Origin: an uncultured Roseibium sp.
Lineage (GTDB): Bacteria; Pseudomonadota; Alphaproteobacteria; Rhizobiales; Stappiaceae
Assembly: GCF_963669205.1 (NCBI RefSeq)
Contig: NZ_OY769915.1
Coordinates: forward strand, 5,616,001-5,680,000
Direction: 5' to 3'
DNA length: 64,000 bases
How positions within the stretch are numbered: position 1 is the stretch's first letter; every line of letters starts with the position of its first letter. Below the pieces are notes generated by a model. It was not told where the DNA came from and did no database searches. It saw only the letters and a program-made list of their open reading frames with translations. This document shows positions 61,090 through 64,000 of this stretch, piece by piece. Position numbers and translations under genes: made by a program.

Positions 61090-63999
61090 TTGAACGACAT
61101 TGCGCGTGAACTTTCAAAAAGGGTGTCGGGCGATCTGATGTTCGATCCGTTCTCGCGCGGCCGCTACGCGACGGACGCATCGATTTATCAGATGATGCCG
61201 GTGGGCGTGCTGGCGCCGAGATCCGAAGACGACATCCTGGCGGCGATTGACTGCGCGCGCGATCAAGGCGTGCCGGTCCTTCCCCGCGGCGGCGGCACGT
61301 CCCAGTGTGGCCAGACCGTCAACGAAGCGCTGGTTTTGGACAACACCGAGTATTTCGACGAAATTCTCGAACTCGACGTCGCAAACAAACGCTGTGTCGT
61401 GCGCCCGGGCATCGTGCTCGATGAACTGAACCGGGTACTCAAACCGCATGGGCTTTGGTTCCCGGTCGATGTCTCTACCGCGTCGCGCGCAACCATTGGC
61501 GGGATGACGGGGAACAACTCCTGCGGCGGGAAATCCATCCGGTACGGCATGATGCGGGACAATGTCCTGTCGATCGACGCGATCCTGGCTGATGGCAGCA
61601 AACACAGGTTCGGGGCGGGTCTTGCCAAGCAGGATGCGGCCTATAGCGCGCTTTCCCGTGATCTTGCGGCGATTGGTCAAAGAGAATCGGCCGAAATTGC
61701 TGCCCGGTTCCCCAATGTCATGCGCCGCGTGGGTGGCTACAACATCGACGCACTGACTTCCGGACTGGACGCCCAGAACCTCGCGCATCTTCTAGTTGGC
61801 TCGGAAGGCACGCTTGCCTACACCACCGCGATAGAGCTGAAGCTCTCCCCGCTTCAGGACGGCAAGGCCCTGGGCGTGTGTCACTTCCCGACCTTCCATC
61901 AGGCAATGGATGCCGCACAACATCTGGTGACGCTTGATCCCGAGGGTGTTGAGTTGGTCGATCACACGATGATCGCGCTGGCCCGCGACATTCCGCTTTT
62001 CGCCAGGACAATCGAGAATTTTGTGACCGGCGCGCCAGAGGCTTTGCTGCTGGTGGAATTCACGCGAGCCAACGGGGAGCAAAAGTTAAGAGACCTCGAC
62101 CAGATGATGGGTGATCTCGGCTACTCCTGGTCCGGGACCGGCAAGGCCTGGGGCGGTGTCACCGCGGTGACGGATGCGGGCCTGCAGGGACAGATCGCTG
62201 AACTGCGCAAATCCGGCCTCAACATAATGATGTCCATGAAGACCGCCGGGAAGCCCGTATCGTTTGTCGAGGATTGCGCGGTCGAACTGCCTGATCTCGC
62301 AGCCTACACGGCTGGACTCACGGAGATTTTTGAACGCCACGGCACCACAGGTACATGGTACGCCCATGCGTCGGTCGGGTGTCTGCACGTGCGCCCGGTG
62401 TTGAACCTGAAGCTGGACAATGACGTCGCCACAATGCGCGCGATTGCCGAAGAGTGTTTTGATCTTGTCGTCCGCTACAAGGGGTCGCATTCAGGTGAGC
62501 ATGGTGACGGCATCGTCCGCTCGGAATTTCATGAAAAGATGTTTGGCTCTCGGATGGTCGCGACCTTCGAGGAGGTAAAAAACCGTTTCGATCCAACCGG
62601 GTTGTTCAATCCCGGCAAGATCGTCAATGCGCCAAAGATGGATGACCGCAGCCTTTTTCGCTATGGACCTGACTATCAGACCTCACACCTGAAAACCGAA
62701 CTGGATTGGTCCGAGTGGTCGGGGAAAGACGGCGGATTCCAGGGTGCGGTTGAAATGTGCAACAACAACGGAGCCTGCCGCAAACTGAAGGGTGGCGTCA
62801 TGTGCCCCTCGTTTCGGGTGACGCGCAAAGAAAAGGACCTGACCCGCGGCCGTGCCAACACCCTCCGTCTTGCGATTTCCGGACAGCTTGGGCCCGATGC
62901 ACTGGTATCCGACGAGATGGCAGATGCGATGAAGCTTTGTGTCTCCTGCAAGGGCTGCAAGCGCGAATGCCCGACAGGCGTGGATATGGCACGGATGAAG
63001 ATCGAAGTGCTTTCCGCGCGCGCCAAGAAGCACGGCCTGAGCATTCATGATCGGCTTGTTGGCTATATGCCGCGATACGCTCCCTGGGCGGCGAAATTGC
63101 CGTTTCTCATGAACCTGCGGGACAAGGTGCCGGGTTTGGCCAAAGCAACTGAACGATTGACGGGTTTCACGGCAAGACGCCCCTTGCCCAAATGGGTCGC
63201 CAAACCGTTCAGGGACACCGAGGTCAGCGCGACATCCACACCGGACGTCGTCTTGTTTGCCGACAGTTTCAACCGCTATTTCGAGCCAGAAAACCTGCGC
63301 GCCGCAATCAGGGTTCTGAACGCCACGGGCCGTTCGGTTGACGTGGTAAAACCTGCCGGCAATAGCCGTCCCTTGTGTTGTGGCCGCACGTTTCTGTCGG
63401 TCGGGTTGGTAGATCAGGCGCGGCAGGAGGCCAAACGGCTTGTCGATGCTCTCATGCCTTACGTAGAACGTGGCGTTCCCATCATCGGCCTGGAACCAAG
63501 CTGCCTGTTGACCCTGCGCGACGAGATACCGGTGCTGTTACCCGGAGAAGATAGCGCAAGGATCGCCAAACTGGCACTGATGTTCGAGGAGTTCATTGCC
63601 GACCAGAAGGACAATCCGCAGTTCACGTCGCACCTTCAATCTCCGGCAAAAGAGGTAATATTGCACGGGCACTGTCACCAGAAAGCAATGGGGATTATGC
63701 CGGCAATCGAACGAACGCTGGCACTCTTGCCTGACACCAATGTTACCAGGATCGAAAGCAGCTGCTGCGGCATGGCAGGCGCATTCGGCTACGGTGCGGA
63801 CACCTATGACACGTCGATAAAGATGGCCGAACTGGACGTTCTTCCCGCTGCGCGCGCCGCATCCGGTGATGCCATTATCGTGGCCGGTGGCACGTCTTGC
63901 CGCCACCAAATCGCAGACAACACCGATCGCAATCCGATGCACATGGCCCAACTTCTCGACTTGGCACTGAAACGAGTGTACACGCAGCAAAATGACTGA
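61090..63999 (+). CDS. FAD- and Fe-S-dependent D-2-hydroxyacid dehydrogenase
   Basis: 969 residues, YdiJ-like size. FAD-binding type 4 domain (about 35-270) with PRGGGTSQCGQTVNEAL and MTGNNSCGGKSIRYG; FAD-linked oxidase C-terminal domain (about 270-530) with the SHSGEHGDGIVRSEF metal/substrate motif. A [4Fe-4S] region (about 555-650) has CNNNGACRK and CVSCKGCKRECPTGVD. CCG domains come last (LCCGRTFL, SSCCGMAGAFGYG). Such enzymes oxidise D-lactate, D-2-hydroxyglutarate or glycolate and pass electrons to the respiratory chain. The start is a TTG at 61090, with AAGGA 8 bases ahead. Complete: the stop is at 63997-63999. Confidence 0.93.
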   Translation: MNDIARELSKRVSGDLMFDPFSRGRYATDASIYQMMPVGVLAPRSEDDILAAIDCARDQGVPVLPRGGGTSQCGQTVNEALVLDNTEYFDEILELDVANKRCVVRPGIVLDELNRVLKPHGLWFPVDVSTASRATIGGMTGNNSCGGKSIRYGMMRDNVLSIDAILADGSKHRFGAGLAKQDAAYSALSRDLAAIGQRESAEIAARFPNVMRRVGGYNIDALTSGLDAQNLAHLLVGSEGTLAYTTAIELKLSPLQDGKALGVCHFPTFHQAMDAAQHLVTLDPEGVELVDHTMIALARDIPLFARTIENFVTGAPEALLLVEFTRANGEQKLRDLDQMMGDLGYSWSGTGKAWGGVTAVTDAGLQGQIAELRKSGLNIMMSMKTAGKPVSFVEDCAVELPDLAAYTAGLTEIFERHGTTGTWYAHASVGCLHVRPVLNLKLDNDVATMRAIAEECFDLVVRYKGSHSGEHGDGIVRSEFHEKMFGSRMVATFEEVKNRFDPTGLFNPGKIVNAPKMDDRSLFRYGPDYQTSHLKTELDWSEWSGKDGGFQGAVEMCNNNGACRKLKGGVMCPSFRVTRKEKDLTRGRANTLRLAISGQLGPDALVSDEMADAMKLCVSCKGCKRECPTGVDMARMKIEVLSARAKKHGLSIHDRLVGYMPRYAPWAAKLPFLMNLRDKVPGLAKATERLTGFTARRPLPKWVAKPFRDTEVSATSTPDVVLFADSFNRYFEPENLRAAIRVLNATGRSVDVVKPAGNSRPLCCGRTFLSVGLVDQARQEAKRLVDALMPYVERGVPIIGLEPSCLLTLRDEIPVLLPGEDSARIAKLALMFEEFIADQKDNPQFTSHLQSPAKEVILHGHCHQKAMGIMPAIERTLALLPDTNVTRIESSCCGMAGAFGYGADTYDTSIKMAELDVLPAARAASGDAIIVAGGTSCRHQIADNTDRNPMHMAQLLDLALKRVYTQQND

Positions 64000-64000
64000 T

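Noticed and set aside
59792..63999. Beta-hydroxyaspartate cycle or glycolate oxidase operon
   Set aside because: A class V aminotransferase and an FAD/Fe-S enzyme are present, but the dehydratase, aldolase and imine reductase (or separate glcD/E/F subunits) are not.

Overview
The window reads as chromosomal DNA of a free-living, metabolically versatile alphaproteobacterium. The G+C content is high, genes are tightly packed, and there are many LysR and LacI regulators, periplasmic binding-protein transporters (one sugar ABC system, one TRAP system) and a complete-looking purine-ring catabolic locus. A Hyphomicrobiales relative of the marine Stappiaceae (Roseibium/Labrenzia type) fits best, but that is inference from gene content. 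No rRNA, tRNA, CRISPR array, prophage or full insertion sequence was seen.

Layout. 1-2289 (minus): cobW-type GTPase, WD40 protein and a DUF2937 gene cut by the window edge. 2290-2796: a gap filled largely by a 263-bp MITE-like element with 31-bp terminal inverted repeats. 2797-18967: housekeeping and accessory genes: class I/II aminotransferase, PAS/GAF/GGDEF diguanylate cyclase, LacI regulator, OmpA/Pal lipoprotein, L,D-transpeptidase, EamA exporter, Ogt, DUF808 protein, thiopurine methyltransferase, TauE/SafE with a divergent LysR, ChrA, MarR, an MFS transporter and a SprA-like protein. 19143-27755: creatininase-family protein followed by the purine locus (LysR, ureidoglycine aminohydrolase, a GAPDH paralogue, ureidoglycolate lyase, a PuuE-UraD fusion, LysR, PuuD with a cytochrome c tail). 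27929-36629: an MFS transporter, a five-gene envelope operon (VWA, DUF3137, LemA and two secreted SH3-like proteins), then a LuxR/alpha-beta-hydrolase fusion divergent from a small LuxR-type protein.

36718-54223 is the most striking region: about 17.5 kb of one catabolic system. A four-gene operon (Gfo/Idh/MocA dehydrogenase, CoA-transferase, crotonase, aldehyde dehydrogenase) starts at a promoter carrying two perfect LacI-type palindromes. It converges on a LacI regulator, which is divergent from an eleven-gene operon (sugar ABC transporter, two GMC oxidoreductases around an SDR, a Dabb protein, a DUF993 aldolase-like protein, a second LacI and a HAD phosphatase). Together they suggest uptake of a polyol, cyclitol or sugar-like compound, several oxidations, CoA activation and C-C cleavage. 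I do not recognise the pathway.

54384-63999 is a second catabolic unit: a seven-gene minus-strand operon (class V aminotransferase, DctPQM TRAP transporter, crotonase, family III CoA-transferase, GlcG-like protein) divergent from a 969-residue FAD/Fe-S D-2-hydroxyacid dehydrogenase. Its substrate is also unknown.

Two repeat families tie distant parts together. Four copies of a palindromic element built on AAGTTCG/CGAACTT lie in two tandem pairs (7505-7621 and 26302-26462), and the MITE end motif GGTTACGGA recurs near 26270.
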